From: Provencibacterium sp.
GTDB lineage: Bacteria; Bacillota; Clostridia; Oscillospirales; Ruminococcaceae
Length of the DNA: 64,000 nt
Assembly: GCA_022793895.1 (NCBI GenBank)
Contig: JAAWDS010000048.1
Location: 1-64,000, forward strand
Reading direction: 5' to 3'
Notes under the pieces: model-generated
What the model was told of the DNA's origin: nothing
The model's input: the letters and a program-made list of their open reading frames with translations, nothing else
The model's database searches: none
Made by a program: the position numbers and the translations under genes
Shown: positions 39,939-49,936 of the stretch, in pieces
Layout of the letters: every line of letters starts with the position of its first letter
Numbering within the stretch: the stretch's first letter is position 1

Positions 39939-41296
39939 TACCAATTGGCCGGGTTATCCCCGTGCGCCAGGTGGTATGCGCGGCAGCGCTCATGCAGCTC
40001 CTGGCAGAGCGCCTCGTTCTCTCCGGCAATGTTCCGGGTTTCGAGCGGATCGGCCTCCAGATCATAGAGCTCCCGGCAGCGCTCCTCATCCCAGACATAT
40101 TTGTAACGCGGGCCGACAATCATCCGCCGGATAGCGCCGGGGCCGGGGTTTCCGGAATATTGGCTGAAGACCTCCCGCTCTGCGGGGATTTCTCCCAGCA
40201 GGGAGAGCCCTTCTACCCCATCCGGGAGCGGGAGCTCCAGCAAATCGCAGAGGGTGGGGAGCACATCCAAGTGGGAAACCGGCGCGGAAAGCTCCTTCCC
40301 CTCTTCACCGGGGAGGTTCAATAGGAGCGGGATGCGGACGGAAGGCTCATACATCTCCATCTTTTGATAGAGCTTCTGCTGGCCGAGCGCTTCGCCGTGA
40401 TCCACCGTGAAGAGGATGGCAGCCTCCGGGCTTATCTGCCGTACGCGGTCGATAGCTTTCCCCAAGAGGTGGTCGGCATAGCTGACCAGCCCCAGGTGCG
40501 CCGCCCAGATGCGCCGCCACTCGGCCTCGTCCCGTTCCCCGGCCAGCTGTGCCGGAACGCCGCGGCGGCGGGCGGGAGATTCTCCCAGCGCCGGAACGCC
40601 GACATTCTCCGGCAGCACGAGCTGCTGCGGATCATAGAGAGAGGCATATTCCGGCGGGACGATGAGCGGCGGATGCGGCGCCCACAGATAGAGGAAAAGC
40701 GCGAAGGGGCGCTCCTCTCCCCCCTCCTCCAGCTTGTCTAAAAAGGAGAGGGCCTTTTCGGTAAAGACCGCATCCTTAAACAGCTCGGAGGGGTGCTCAA
40801 AGACCGAGGTGTTTGCGTTGGAGTAATGACGCTCGACATATTCCCCGTTTAAGAGCTCGGTAACGCCGTCCGCATCCTGCGGGCGGCGCTTTGGAGAGAT
40901 GCCCTGTTCGGTGAGCATATCGTCATAGTCCTGTTGATCATAGAAGAAATCTAAGCCCTGCTCGCGGGGCATCGGCTGGACGGAGACATGGTTGACTCCC
41001 ACCTGGGCCACGCGGTAGCCCGCGTCCCGCAGGACGGTGTGAATGGTGGGAAAGTGTCCCGCCGTATGTCCCCGCCAGTCGTTCCAGGTGACGCCGTTTT
41101 CGGTGGGGTAGCGCCCGGTTGCCAGGGCGGTGCGCGCAGGCACGCAGAGCGGGCAGGTGTTGTAGGCGCGCGTAAAGCGCAGGCTTCCGGCGGCCAGCCG
41201 GTTCAGGTTGGGCGTAACCTCCCGGCCGCACTGCACCATCCCGATGCTGTCGGCCCGCTGGTGGTCGGTCATGATAAAAAGCAGATTCCGTTTCAT
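39938..41296 (-). CDS. Cys-type sulfatase, cytoplasmic
   Basis: The protein has 452 residues without a signal peptide. The sulfatase signature is CVPARTALATG, with C51 to be oxidised to formylglycine. Metal-binding residues lie in LLFIMTDHQRAD and later FTVDHGEALG. A cysteine (not serine) plus an anaerobic lifestyle implies activation by an anSME radical SAM enzyme, which is not in the window. Context with GH88 and GH39 suggests desulfation of glycosaminoglycan disaccharides or monosaccharides. AGGAGG precedes the ATG. It is last in its operon. Confidence 0.9.
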   Translation of the reverse strand: MKRNLLFIMTDHQRADSIGMVQCGREVTPNLNRLAAGSLRFTRAYNTCPLCVPARTALATGRYPTENGVTWNDWRGHTAGHFPTIHTVLRDAGYRVAQVGVNHVSVQPMPREQGLDFFYDQQDYDDMLTEQGISPKRRPQDADGVTELLNGEYVERHYSNANTSVFEHPSELFKDAVFTEKALSFLDKLEEGGEERPFALFLYLWAPHPPLIVPPEYASLYDPQQLVLPENVGVPALGESPARRRGVPAQLAGERDEAEWRRIWAAHLGLVSYADHLLGKAIDRVRQISPEAAILFTVDHGEALGQQKLYQKMEMYEPSVRIPLLLNLPGEEGKELSAPVSHLDVLPTLCDLLELPLPDGVEGLSLLGEIPAEREVFSQYSGNPGPGAIRRMIVGPRYKYVWDEERCRELYDLEADPLETRNIAGENEALCQELHERCRAYHLAHGDNPANW

Positions 41297-41370
41297 GGGT
41301 ACCTCCTGTTTGTTCCGTGCGGTTCCGATAGAACCGTTTCAGCCAGGTTCTATCGGAACCGCAAAATGGT

Positions 41371-42819
41371 TTAATCTACCCGGTATTTCTGACAGTTCGG
41401 CGAAACGATGGGTGGGCGTCCGGCCTGGCAGACCAGCTCGCCGCCTTCGGTCAGCCCAAGGCCGCGCGGCTCCAGCTCGGCTACCAGCCGGCTGCGCCAC
41501 CGCCCAAGCTCCGGCAGATAGGCGGGCTTTCCGGCGAGGTCAAAGCGCTCGCCGGGATCCTGCCGCAGATCGAAAAGCTGTTCCCGTCCCGTGCGCGGAA
41601 ACCAGATATATTTCCACTGCCCGTCGGTCAGGTACTGCATTTCCTGCGACTCGGAGTAGTTAGCGCTGTGCTCCCCGTGCAGATATTCCCGCCAGGCGCA
41701 GTCCTCTGCGCGCATGAGGGGGAGCAGGCTGCGTCCATCGACTCCGTCGGGGATGGGGAGGCCGACGGCCTCCATAAAGGTGGGGAGGATGTCCTGGAGC
41801 GTGACCGGCTGGCTGCACCGGGAGCGCCGGGTTTCCCCCCAGCTTTCCGGCAGGCGGACGATCAGCGGGATGCCGGCCGAGCCCTCATAGGCATAGGTCT
41901 TTCTCCAAAGATAGTGGTCGCCCAGCATATCCCCGTGATCGGAGGTGAAGAGGATGAGGGTGTCCTCCAGCAACCCTTTCTTTTTCAGATACATCAGCAC
42001 GCGGCCGATCTGCTGATCCAGGTGGGTGATGGACCCATAATAGGCTTGACGCGCCCGTGCGGTCTCGCGGTCGCTGTGCTTCCCGTGCCAGGCGTCCGGC
42101 GCGGAGGCGTCCGCATCCCGGTGTTCCGCATCCCATTCGCCGGTGACGGGCGCGGGCAGGGTCCGGTTCTCATAGAGGCGGAAGAAATATTCGGGCGGAT
42201 CATAGGGAGAATGGGGGCGGGCAAACGAGAGCTTGAGGAAAAAGGGGCGGTTCGGATCCCGCCGGTCTAAAAAGCGGATGGCCTCGCGGGCGGTCCAGTT
42301 GGTGGGGTGCAGGTATTCCGGCAGGGGATACGGGCGGGCTATCCAGGAATTCCAATCGATCCCGTGCTCGACAAACTCGTAATCCGCGCCCTTATTTTCG
42401 TTGAACCAACGCCGGTAGTCCGATTCAAAGCCGGGGGACTGCACCCGCCCCGATTCATCCAGAACGGTGTTGTGGAAGCCGAGCAGCGCCCGCTGCGGGC
42501 GGAAGTGCATCTTCCCCACGCCCTGCGTGTGGTAGCCGGCCTGCGCGAGCAGGCTGGCAATGGTGACGGGGTAATTCCCCATCCCTTTCTGCCCGCGGCC
42601 CATTCCCAGAACGCCGGTGTTCCATGGATTCATACCGGTCATCAGGCAGGCCCTGGCAGGGACACAGGAGGGGGAGGGGCTATAGGCCCGCTCAAAAACG
42701 GTCCCCTGCGAGGCGAGCCAGTCCAGGTTGGGCGTTTCAATTTCCGGGTTCCCATAGCAGCCCAGGCAGTCCCGGCGGTGCTGATCGGTCATGATCAGCA
42801 AAATATTTCTCTTGTTCAC
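41371..42819 (-). CDS. Cys-type sulfatase, cytoplasmic, second copy
   Basis: The protein has 482 residues from a GTG at 42819 with AAAGGAGGG upstream. C52 is in SCVPARACLMTG, and metal ligands are in ILLIMTDQHRRD and FTSDHGDMLGDH. It is divergent from the other sulfatase in its C-terminal half, so the two probably remove sulfate from different positions. No signal peptide is present. It lies in the same run as GH88 and GH39, 18 bp after the GH88 stop. Confidence 0.9.
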   Translation of the reverse strand: MNKRNILLIMTDQHRRDCLGCYGNPEIETPNLDWLASQGTVFERAYSPSPSCVPARACLMTGMNPWNTGVLGMGRGQKGMGNYPVTIASLLAQAGYHTQGVGKMHFRPQRALLGFHNTVLDESGRVQSPGFESDYRRWFNENKGADYEFVEHGIDWNSWIARPYPLPEYLHPTNWTAREAIRFLDRRDPNRPFFLKLSFARPHSPYDPPEYFFRLYENRTLPAPVTGEWDAEHRDADASAPDAWHGKHSDRETARARQAYYGSITHLDQQIGRVLMYLKKKGLLEDTLILFTSDHGDMLGDHYLWRKTYAYEGSAGIPLIVRLPESWGETRRSRCSQPVTLQDILPTFMEAVGLPIPDGVDGRSLLPLMRAEDCAWREYLHGEHSANYSESQEMQYLTDGQWKYIWFPRTGREQLFDLRQDPGERFDLAGKPAYLPELGRWRSRLVAELEPRGLGLTEGGELVCQAGRPPIVSPNCQKYRVD

Positions 42820-42837
42820 AGGCGGTTCCCTCCTTTG

Positions 42838-43923
42838 TTAAAAGATGCCGGGCTTTCCCAGCAGCTTGCCGAGCGCCTCCAGATAGAAGAAATCCCCATA
42901 AATCAGCGAGGTGTTGATCCATTTCCCGGCGGTGTAGTTCCCGGTGCTTCCCCGGATAATCCCCTGGCTGGTGTGGTCGTAGCAGGCGTAATTTTTATCG
43001 AGGCTTTCCAGTATCCGGCGGGCGTAGCCGGCGAAGCGTTCCAAGCCGCCGGAGGCCAGCTCCAGCATGCCGCTGGCGGCAATGCAGGCGGCGGAGGCGT
43101 CCCGCGCTTCCCTCTCTCCCCCGCTTGCGCAGAAATCCCAATAGGGGATCTTGTCCTCCGGCAGATTCTCGAAAAAGCGATCGGCTATCCGGGCGGCCGC
43201 CTGCTGATATGGGAGACGTCCCGTTTCCCGGTAGGAGAGGGCGAAGCCGTAAATCGCCCATGCCTGCCCGCGCGCCCAGACCGAGTCCAACGCTTTGCCC
43301 TGGCCAGGCATGACGCCAACCCGCTTCCCCGTTTCCGGGTCAAAGCCTATAATGTGCGGTACGGTGGCGTCGGCGCGCACAAAGTGCTCCAAAACGGTGT
43401 CGGCGTGCGCGCAGGCGATTTGGCGGAAGCGCGGATCGCCTGCGGCCTTGCTCGCCCAATAGAGCAGCGAAAGGTTCATCAGGCAGTCGATAATCGCCCA
43501 GCCCTCGCAGTTCTCCCGCGTCTCCCAGGCGCGGATAAACCGTCCGGCCAAATTGAAGCGGCTGGCTAAGAGGCTGGCCGCCTTTAGCCCGCGTATCCGG
43601 GAGGCGGGGCAGCCGGTGGCGAGGAAATGCTCTACGGCGGTCGGCAGCCACATAAACCCAACGTCGTGATGCAGCCGGATAAACTCGTTGAGCGGCGCAT
43701 CCAAGCGTTCCTCGATTTCGCAGGCAAGCTCAAACAGCCGGTGTTCCCCGTTTTCGCGGTAGGCGAGCCACAGGAGCCCGCCCCAGAAGCCCGCGGTCCA
43801 ATAGCGGGGCTTCTCGCGGTTGTAGAGTCCCGTTGCCGTGTCAACCGCCTGCGGGAAGGCGGCGCCGATCTCCGGCGCTATCGCCGTTACCTTTTGAACG
43901 GTCTGCGTATAAGCCCTTTCCAA
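42838..43923 (-). CDS. GH88 unsaturated uronyl hydrolase
   Basis: The protein has 361 residues of alpha6/alpha6-barrel type. The two catalytic aspartates are D87 in HHDVGFMW and D146 in IIDCLMNL, matching D88 and D149 of Bacillus UGL. It removes the 4,5-unsaturated uronic acid from disaccharides made by polysaccharide lyases. It has no signal peptide. The start is uncertain: TTG at 43923 is about 17 nt past GGAGGG, and an in-frame CTG at 43932 is better spaced. It is paralogous to the GH88 gene at 52390-53529. Confidence 0.9.
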   Translation of the reverse strand: MERAYTQTVQKVTAIAPEIGAAFPQAVDTATGLYNREKPRYWTAGFWGGLLWLAYRENGEHRLFELACEIEERLDAPLNEFIRLHHDVGFMWLPTAVEHFLATGCPASRIRGLKAASLLASRFNLAGRFIRAWETRENCEGWAIIDCLMNLSLLYWASKAAGDPRFRQIACAHADTVLEHFVRADATVPHIIGFDPETGKRVGVMPGQGKALDSVWARGQAWAIYGFALSYRETGRLPYQQAAARIADRFFENLPEDKIPYWDFCASGGEREARDASAACIAASGMLELASGGLERFAGYARRILESLDKNYACYDHTSQGIIRGSTGNYTAGKWINTSLIYGDFFYLEALGKLLGKPGIF

Positions 43924-43994
43924 CGTTTCCAGGTATATCCCTCCTTCTCTATTGCGGGCTTACCGGTTATCGTGCTTAAAGCGCTGGCGGCGGC

Positions 43995-45917
43995 TTATAG
44001 GGCGACGGAGCCGCTCTCCTCCCCGGCTCCACTGACCGCGCCCGAAAGATTGAGCGCGTCAACACGGTAGGTATAGCGCACGCCCCGTTCCGCATCCATA
44101 TCGACATAGGTAGCGGTATTCAGCGAGGGACGATCGGAGAGGACCTCCCATTCCCCGCCGTTCTTCCGGCGAAGGATCCGGTAATGGAAGAAATCCGGTT
44201 CAGGGCTGGGCTTCCATTTTAAGAACACCTGCGGGTTCCCGGCAAATCCTTCTTCCGCCTCTGCCCGGACGCCGGAAACCGGAGCGGGCGCGCTGGGATT
44301 TTCAGGCGCCAGTAGAAGGAGGGACACCGCGTGCGGCGGCAGCTCCAGCTCGATCTCCAATGGGCTGTCCTCCAATTGGAGCGCCTTCACCTCTGCCGCC
44401 GGTTCCAGATCGGCGGCCGTGCGCAGCTTCGCAATCTGCCCGGCATCCGGGCAGGCGGGCGCGCCCAGGTCGTGCCAAGCGCTGTTCGCATTGGAGTGCC
44501 GCGCATCGATGCGGTATTCGATCAGGCGGCAGCTCCCGGCCAGCCCGGTTTGCTCCAAGCGCAACCGCAGGCTCCTGCGGCCGACGGCTTCGGTGAGGCC
44601 GTCCTCAAAATTCCAAACGAGAACAGCGAGCTGCTTCCCGCGCCGCGTCGGCAGCGCGCCGAACTTTTGATGGAAGCCGCCGTCGCCGCATTCCGCCGGG
44701 AAGCGCTCGTCCCCCAGCCGGGAGAGCAGGACATAGGCGTTGAAAAACGGCTTTTTAAGGATGTCGGCGGTGGGATATTCTCCAAGCGGCGTCAATTGGG
44801 AGCGGTTCCCGCTGAAGAGGCTGCGCTCCCATTGCAGGTGCGCATTGTCGCTGTCGGCAACGGAGAGGTTGACCCCGGCATCCAAGAGCTCATAGCAATA
44901 GCGGGAAACCATCTTGCAGACGAAGCCGGGCGCATAGTGGGTGTTCCGGAAATCCAGCCAGCTTTGCTCCTTTACCCCCTGGCTGCCTGCCCAGACAATA
45001 TCCGATTCATCGTTTAAAAATTCCGTGTCCTGATACATGGGGTAGTCCTTCAGCAATTCCAGATAGCGCTGCAAGCTGCTGAACATCACGTTGGAGGAGG
45101 GGGAATAGCTGTCCGGCCAGCCGCCCTTGCAGTGTACCGACAGGAAATCCAGCCGCGCGCCGTAGCCGCCGGTACAATAGTTGACCCCATGCGCGCAATG
45201 CTCGATAAAGCGGCGGAACATCTCGAAGGCCACTTCAAACTGCTTGGTTGCGGGACCGCCGGTGCGTAAGCTCTTATCCACCGCATGGACCGCATGCTCC
45301 ATGTAATCATAGAGCGCGCAGAAGCTGGAAATATCCGCACGCCAGGCGGGGATGTTGTCCGGCTCGTTCCAGATTTCAAAATACCATCCGCGCACTTCCT
45401 CCAGGCCATAGCGCTCGACACAGTGGCGGGTGAACGCCTCGATGACCTGGCCGTAGAGGCGGTAGCTTTCCGGAAGGAAGAACTCCTTCTCATCCTTTCG
45501 AATCGCAGAAGGGATATAGATAAGCTCCACGATGGGGGCCATGCCGTGCCCGACGATGATATCATAGACCTTATCGACCCATTCCCAATGGTACTCCAAC
45601 GATCCGTCCTCCCGCCGCAGAACAACCTTGTCGTCTCCATTCTGCCGGTTGTTGTTCTCAAAGCAGCGGTTTCCATAGGGAAGGTTCCATTCCAAAAGGA
45701 AGCGGTCCCCCTCCCCATGCAGCGTTAGGATATTGTGCAGGCGCATATAGCGCATGTGGCCCGCGTAGGAGGAGAGGTAGTCGTACATCCTCCCAAACGC
45801 CGGGGTATAGGTGAAATCGGCGTTGGCGTAACCGGTCGCGTTCCAAAACGGACGCAGCGGCGCGCCGCCGGTCCCATAATTTACCGTGATGGTGGAAAGC
45901 TCGCTGTTAGGATTCAT
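43995..45917 (-). CDS. GH39-family glycosidase, alpha-L-iduronidase-like
   Basis: The protein has 640 residues. A TIM barrel carries the acid/base glutamate E185 in FEIWNEPD and the likely nucleophile E304 in FLNDESDI; human alpha-L-iduronidase has E182 and E299 in a similar NDEAD context, so iduronidase is favoured over beta-xylosidase. A beta-sandwich follows (about 420-540), then an Fn3-like C-terminal domain (about 550-640, PQVFLKWKPSPEPDFFHYRI in outline). There is no signal peptide. AAAGGAG precedes the ATG at 45917. It is first in the run GH39-GH88-sulfatase-sulfatase, which fits breakdown of dermatan or heparan type chains. Confidence 0.82.
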   Translation of the reverse strand: MNPNSELSTITVNYGTGGAPLRPFWNATGYANADFTYTPAFGRMYDYLSSYAGHMRYMRLHNILTLHGEGDRFLLEWNLPYGNRCFENNNRQNGDDKVVLRREDGSLEYHWEWVDKVYDIIVGHGMAPIVELIYIPSAIRKDEKEFFLPESYRLYGQVIEAFTRHCVERYGLEEVRGWYFEIWNEPDNIPAWRADISSFCALYDYMEHAVHAVDKSLRTGGPATKQFEVAFEMFRRFIEHCAHGVNYCTGGYGARLDFLSVHCKGGWPDSYSPSSNVMFSSLQRYLELLKDYPMYQDTEFLNDESDIVWAGSQGVKEQSWLDFRNTHYAPGFVCKMVSRYCYELLDAGVNLSVADSDNAHLQWERSLFSGNRSQLTPLGEYPTADILKKPFFNAYVLLSRLGDERFPAECGDGGFHQKFGALPTRRGKQLAVLVWNFEDGLTEAVGRRSLRLRLEQTGLAGSCRLIEYRIDARHSNANSAWHDLGAPACPDAGQIAKLRTAADLEPAAEVKALQLEDSPLEIELELPPHAVSLLLLAPENPSAPAPVSGVRAEAEEGFAGNPQVFLKWKPSPEPDFFHYRILRRKNGGEWEVLSDRPSLNTATYVDMDAERGVRYTYRVDALNLSGAVSGAGEESGSVAL

Positions 45918-46096
45918 GATGAACGCGATCTCCTTTCTTTGGTCGGCCGGCCCGGAGGGGCCTTATAAAATTTTTTAGGACAGGCAGATATTTTTATTAT
46001 AGATGCTTCTTAGCGCAATGGCAAGGAAACCGAAAAAATCGCCTTGTTATAGAGAAATAGGGGCCGCCACGGTCTGCGGCGGCCCCATCTGCAAAT

Positions 46097-47761
46097 TTAT
46101 CCTTTTGTAGCGGCTACATACCGGTCGTAAGCCTGCTGGTGGAGCTGGATATATTCGTCGAGCTTCATGTTTTCCAACTGCTTGAGGTAGCCGTCCCAAT
46201 CCTCATCGATGCCGCCGTTGGAGATCCAGCCGGCGTAGTTCTTTTCGACATAGGAATCGATATCGGTTTTGAGAATCGAGAGCCGATCCGCTTCGGTGAC
46301 GTCAAAGAGCACGTTGGGGAATACCTCGTCGAAGGGAACGTTATAGGGGGCGTAGAACGCATCGAGCTCTTTTCTCTCTTGCAGGTTGGCGTTGAGCTCC
46401 AGCTTATCGCCGATTTCGTTCAGAACGGCATAGACGCCGTTGTTGCCGGGGCCGTAGTCATGGATCTGTTCGGCGGTCAGCTTGCCTTCCGGCACCGGCA
46501 GATAGCGGTAGCCGCCTTCAGGCGTTTTCTCCAGGTTCCGGCCAAGCAGGCCCTGGTTGACTTCGAGGGAGAACTCCTGATCATAGCTGACATCGATCCA
46601 GCGCATCAGGATTTCGGGGTGCTCGGCGGACTTGGTGATGGCGAAAGCGCCCTTGGAGGTGATCTGGGAATCCACCGGCTTCCAGATCTGAACGCCGGCC
46701 GGGCCCTTGAGCGGCGCTACAGCCACATAGTCCTCTTTGTTGGGGCCGCCGGTTGCGCTGCGGCTCCAGCCTAAGAACCCGCCGCAGATCTTGGAGGGAT
46801 CCTGGATTTTAGAGACATAGACGTTGGAATCGTGGGTAAAGCCCTCCTGATCGAGCAGGCCCTTGGAATAGAGCTCATGGAAATACTTAATCGCTTCTTT
46901 ATAGGGCTCGGTGACGGCGGTGTAAACCACCTTGCCATCCTTCACGATAAAGTGGGTGTAATCGTCGAGCTGGCCGAAGCTGCCGAAGAGCGGCGAGAGG
47001 TTCTGCTGCCGCTGATCCTTTGCGCGGAAGGTGAAGGGGATTTCATCGTTGGGGTCGCCGTTGCCGTTCGCGTCGTTATCCTTGAAAGCCTGAAGGACTG
47101 CCTGGAACTCCTCAATCGTTTCGGGAACCTCCAGGCCGAGGTTATCCAGCCAGACCTTGTTCAGGAAGAACTTGCTGTGGGTGGTCGGGTTTAGCTGGGT
47201 CAGCGAGGGGAGGGAATAGATCTCGCCGTCCGGCACGGTGATCTGCGGGCGGAATTTGGGCTCATAGTCCAAGACGTGCATGAAGTTGGGGCAATATTTC
47301 TCCATCAGCTCGCTGAGCGGGATGAGCACCTCCTGCGAGGCGTATTTCACTACCTCGATGTCGCTCAGGATGCCCTGCCCATAGAAGGCGTCGGGGAGAT
47401 CGCCGCTGGCGAACAGCAGGCTCTTCTTCTCATCCCAGCCCTCGGAGGAGCTCATGTTCCAATTGACGTTGACGTTGGTCATCTCTTCCAGACGGATGAA
47501 GTACTCCAGTTCTTTAAAGTCCTTGTTTTTGCCTGTGATGGCGGCGATCGTCACCGTTACGGGGTCGTTTACAATGGGGAGATCGCTCTCGTTGAAGTTG
47601 CTCTCCTCTGCCGGGGCGGAGGAGCTTCCTCCCTGCGCGGCCGGCGCGCTCGACGCGGCGGAAGAGCTTGGCGCGGAGGAGGTGGCTTGCGGAACGCATC
47701 CGCTGGCTACCGAGGCAACCAACAGGGCGCTCAGGGTAAGAGCCAAGAATCCTTTTTTCAT
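46097..47761 (-). CDS. Carbohydrate ABC transporter substrate-binding lipoprotein
   Basis: The protein has 554 residues. The lipobox is ASGC (C22), followed by a Ser/Ala-rich linker (about 27-53) and a family 1 solute-binding domain of the large LplA type. Such large binding proteins import oligosaccharides; the Streptobacillus system for unsaturated glycosaminoglycan disaccharides uses a similar arrangement. It is last in the ABC operon after two permeases. No ATPase gene is present, so a shared MsmX-like ATPase is expected elsewhere. GAAAGAAGG precedes the ATG. The motif DNDANGNGDPNDEIPF is a typical calcium-site-like loop of this group. Confidence 0.92.
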   Translation of the reverse strand: MKKGFLALTLSALLVASVASGCVPQATSSAPSSSAASSAPAAQGGSSSAPAEESNFNESDLPIVNDPVTVTIAAITGKNKDFKELEYFIRLEEMTNVNVNWNMSSSEGWDEKKSLLFASGDLPDAFYGQGILSDIEVVKYASQEVLIPLSELMEKYCPNFMHVLDYEPKFRPQITVPDGEIYSLPSLTQLNPTTHSKFFLNKVWLDNLGLEVPETIEEFQAVLQAFKDNDANGNGDPNDEIPFTFRAKDQRQQNLSPLFGSFGQLDDYTHFIVKDGKVVYTAVTEPYKEAIKYFHELYSKGLLDQEGFTHDSNVYVSKIQDPSKICGGFLGWSRSATGGPNKEDYVAVAPLKGPAGVQIWKPVDSQITSKGAFAITKSAEHPEILMRWIDVSYDQEFSLEVNQGLLGRNLEKTPEGGYRYLPVPEGKLTAEQIHDYGPGNNGVYAVLNEIGDKLELNANLQERKELDAFYAPYNVPFDEVFPNVLFDVTEADRLSILKTDIDSYVEKNYAGWISNGGIDEDWDGYLKQLENMKLDEYIQLHQQAYDRYVAATKG

Positions 47762-47813
47762 AGTAAACCTTCTTTCATCTTCATTGGTGTATCTGTGTTC
47801 AGGCCGGGCGGCG

Positions 47814-48701
47814 TCAACCTTTCACCGAACCGACCATAACCCCCTTGACGAAGTATTTTTGCAGGAAGGGATAAACGAGAAGGATGGGGAGGGTGGAAAC
47901 CAAGATCAGGCCGTATTTAATCAGCTCGGCCGCCTTCTGCATTTCCAAAACGCTTTCGATATCGCCCATAGCCGAAACCTGGCTTTGCAGCAGGATGTTC
48001 CGGAGCACAATTTGCAGCGGCTGAAGCGACTGGTCCCGCAGGTAGATGAGCCCGTTCATGAACTCGTTCCAGTGCGCGACGCCATAGTAAAGCACCAGCA
48101 CGGCAATGATGCTCTTGGAAAGCGGCATGAGCATGCGGAAGAAGAAGCCGAAGTGGGTGCAGCCGTCAATGCTGGCCGCCTCATACATCTCCTCAGGGAT
48201 ATTCCCTTTGATGTTGGTGCGCGCAATGATGACGTTAAACACATTGATGGCCGGAAGCAGGATCATCACCCACGGGGTATTATACAGGTGCAGCGACTGG
48301 ACTAAAAGATAGGTGGGAATCATGCCGCCGGAGAAATACATGGTGAACATGATGAACGCCATGATGGCCTTGCCGGCGAAGAAATCCTTGCGGGAGAGCG
48401 GGTAGGCGATCATCATGGTGAGGATGATGTTGACCGCCGTCCCGACTACAGTGTAAAAAATCGTGTTGTAGTAGGCCGTCCAGATGCGCGTTTCTTCAAA
48501 GATCTTTTGATAGCCCTTGAGGTTGAAGCCGATGGGATAGAAGCTCAGCCTCCCCGCATTGATGGCGACCGGGTCGGAAACCGAGGCAATAATGATGAAA
48601 TAGAGCGGATAGAGGACCATTAAGCCGATAAGTCCGAGAATGGTGTAGTTGAAAATATCAAACGCCAAATCGGCGCGGCTCTGCTTTTTATGCTTTACCA
48701 T
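47814..48701 (-). CDS. Carbohydrate ABC transporter permease 2 (LplC/YtcP type)
   Basis: The protein has 295 residues from the ATG at 48701, preceded by AAGGAGGGG; a TTG 21 nt upstream is rejected. Six membrane helices are expected. The EAA loop that contacts the ATPase reads EEMYEAASIDGCTHFGFFFR. It pairs with the permease encoded 14 bp upstream to form the channel. Confidence 0.93.
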   Translation of the reverse strand: MVKHKKQSRADLAFDIFNYTILGLIGLMVLYPLYFIIIASVSDPVAINAGRLSFYPIGFNLKGYQKIFEETRIWTAYYNTIFYTVVGTAVNIILTMMIAYPLSRKDFFAGKAIMAFIMFTMYFSGGMIPTYLLVQSLHLYNTPWVMILLPAINVFNVIIARTNIKGNIPEEMYEAASIDGCTHFGFFFRMLMPLSKSIIAVLVLYYGVAHWNEFMNGLIYLRDQSLQPLQIVLRNILLQSQVSAMGDIESVLEMQKAAELIKYGLILVSTLPILLVYPFLQKYFVKGVMVGSVKG

Positions 48702-48715
48702 GGGTGAACCCCTCC

Positions 48716-49678
48716 TTACCAAAGGCTGCTTTCGGTCGTCTTTTTGGCAATCTGGTTGACCGTTACCAACAGGATGATGTTGATGATGTTGTTAAACAGT
48801 CCAATGGCCGCCGAATAGCTGTATTGGGCGTCGATAAGCCCCACCTTATAAACATAGGTGGCGATGATCTCGCTGGTTTCCAGGTTGAGGTTGTTCTGCA
48901 TGAGGTAAGCCTTCTGGAAGCCCAGGTTCATGATTTTGCCCATGTCCAAAATCAGCATCATGATAGCGGTGGGCAGAATGCCGGGCAGGTCCACGTGACG
49001 GATGATCTGCCATTTGGAGGCGCCGTCCACCTGGGCGGCCTCATAGAGATCCGGGCTGATGCCCGCCAGAGCGGCGATATAGATGATGGCTCCCCAACCG
49101 GCGTTCTGCCAGATCCCGGAGAAGACGAAGGTGGGACGGAACAATCCCGGATCCCCTAAAAAGAACAGCGGTTCAAACCCCAGAGCGCCCAGAGCCGTAT
49201 TCACAATGCCGTTGCGCGGCGAGAGGAAGATGCTGAGCATACTCACCATGACGACGGTGGAGATAAAGTGCGGGCAATAGGTGACCGACTGGACGAAGCG
49301 CTTATACTTTTCGTTCTTCATCTGGTTGAGAAGGATAGCGAGCAAAATCGGCATGGGGAATCCCAGGATGAGCTGCATGAAGCTCAAGCTAATCGTATTG
49401 CGGATGAGCGTCCAAAACTGCGCGGATCGGAAGAAGCGCTCAAACTGCTCGAAGCCGCACCAGGGGCTGCCGGCAATGCCCAGATTCGCTTGGAAATTTT
49501 TGAAGGCAATCTGTACGCCATACATCGGTTGATAATGAAAAACCAGAAAGTAGGCGATCGGAATCGCGCACAGAACCAAGAGCTGCCAATCTCTGCGCCA
49601 GATCTTTTTCATTTTAGCGGCGGTCCGGTTCCTGCCCGCCGGGGATGGAAGCGTTGCCGCTCTCTCCATCTGTTTCAT
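48716..49678 (-). CDS. Carbohydrate ABC transporter permease 1 (LplB type)
   Basis: The protein has 320 residues from the ATG at 49678 with GGGAGGAAGG upstream; an ATG 30 nt earlier is within the untranslated leader. Six helices are expected. The EAA loop reads DLYEAAQVDGASKWQIIRHV. It is first in the ABC operon, behind the promoter at 49758-49787. Confidence 0.93.
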   Translation of the reverse strand: MKQMERAATLPSPAGRNRTAAKMKKIWRRDWQLLVLCAIPIAYFLVFHYQPMYGVQIAFKNFQANLGIAGSPWCGFEQFERFFRSAQFWTLIRNTISLSFMQLILGFPMPILLAILLNQMKNEKYKRFVQSVTYCPHFISTVVMVSMLSIFLSPRNGIVNTALGALGFEPLFFLGDPGLFRPTFVFSGIWQNAGWGAIIYIAALAGISPDLYEAAQVDGASKWQIIRHVDLPGILPTAIMMLILDMGKIMNLGFQKAYLMQNNLNLETSEIIATYVYKVGLIDAQYSYSAAIGLFNNIINIILLVTVNQIAKKTTESSLW

Positions 49679-49757
49679 AAGCCTTCCTCCCTCATATTTA
49701 TACCCCAATCATAACTCTGATACTGGCTGTAAAGGGCCGTTCCCTTCAGCCGCTTGC

Positions 49758-49787
49758 ATTATAACCGATCCGCGTTCTGCGCCGCAA
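49758..49787 (-). promoter_or_regulatory. Promoter of the ABC importer operon
   Basis: On the minus strand TTGCGG and a perfect TATAAT are separated by 18 bp. The start would be near 49751, about 73 nt before the permease ATG. A weak -35 suits control by an activator. Confidence 0.6.
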
Positions 49788-49886
49788 GTTACATTTTTGA
49801 TAGTATGCCTATTTTTCTGAATCGGTTTGCCGGAAAATGCAGCGTATTCCCTGTTTAATCCTAAGCGGAACGCTTGCCGGAGATAG

Positions 49887-49917
49887 AAAATCTGCATACT
49901 TTCAATATGCAGATTTT
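49887..49917. promoter_or_regulatory. Perfect palindrome between divergent promoters
   Basis: The arms AAAATCTGCATA and TATGCAGATTTT (12 bp, perfect) lie 7 bp apart, upstream of both the leftward ABC promoter and the rightward AraC-gene promoter. It is a candidate site for the AraC-type regulator or another dimeric protein. Confidence 0.5.
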
Positions 49918-49936
49918 ACAAGCTGCGGCTTCCGCC

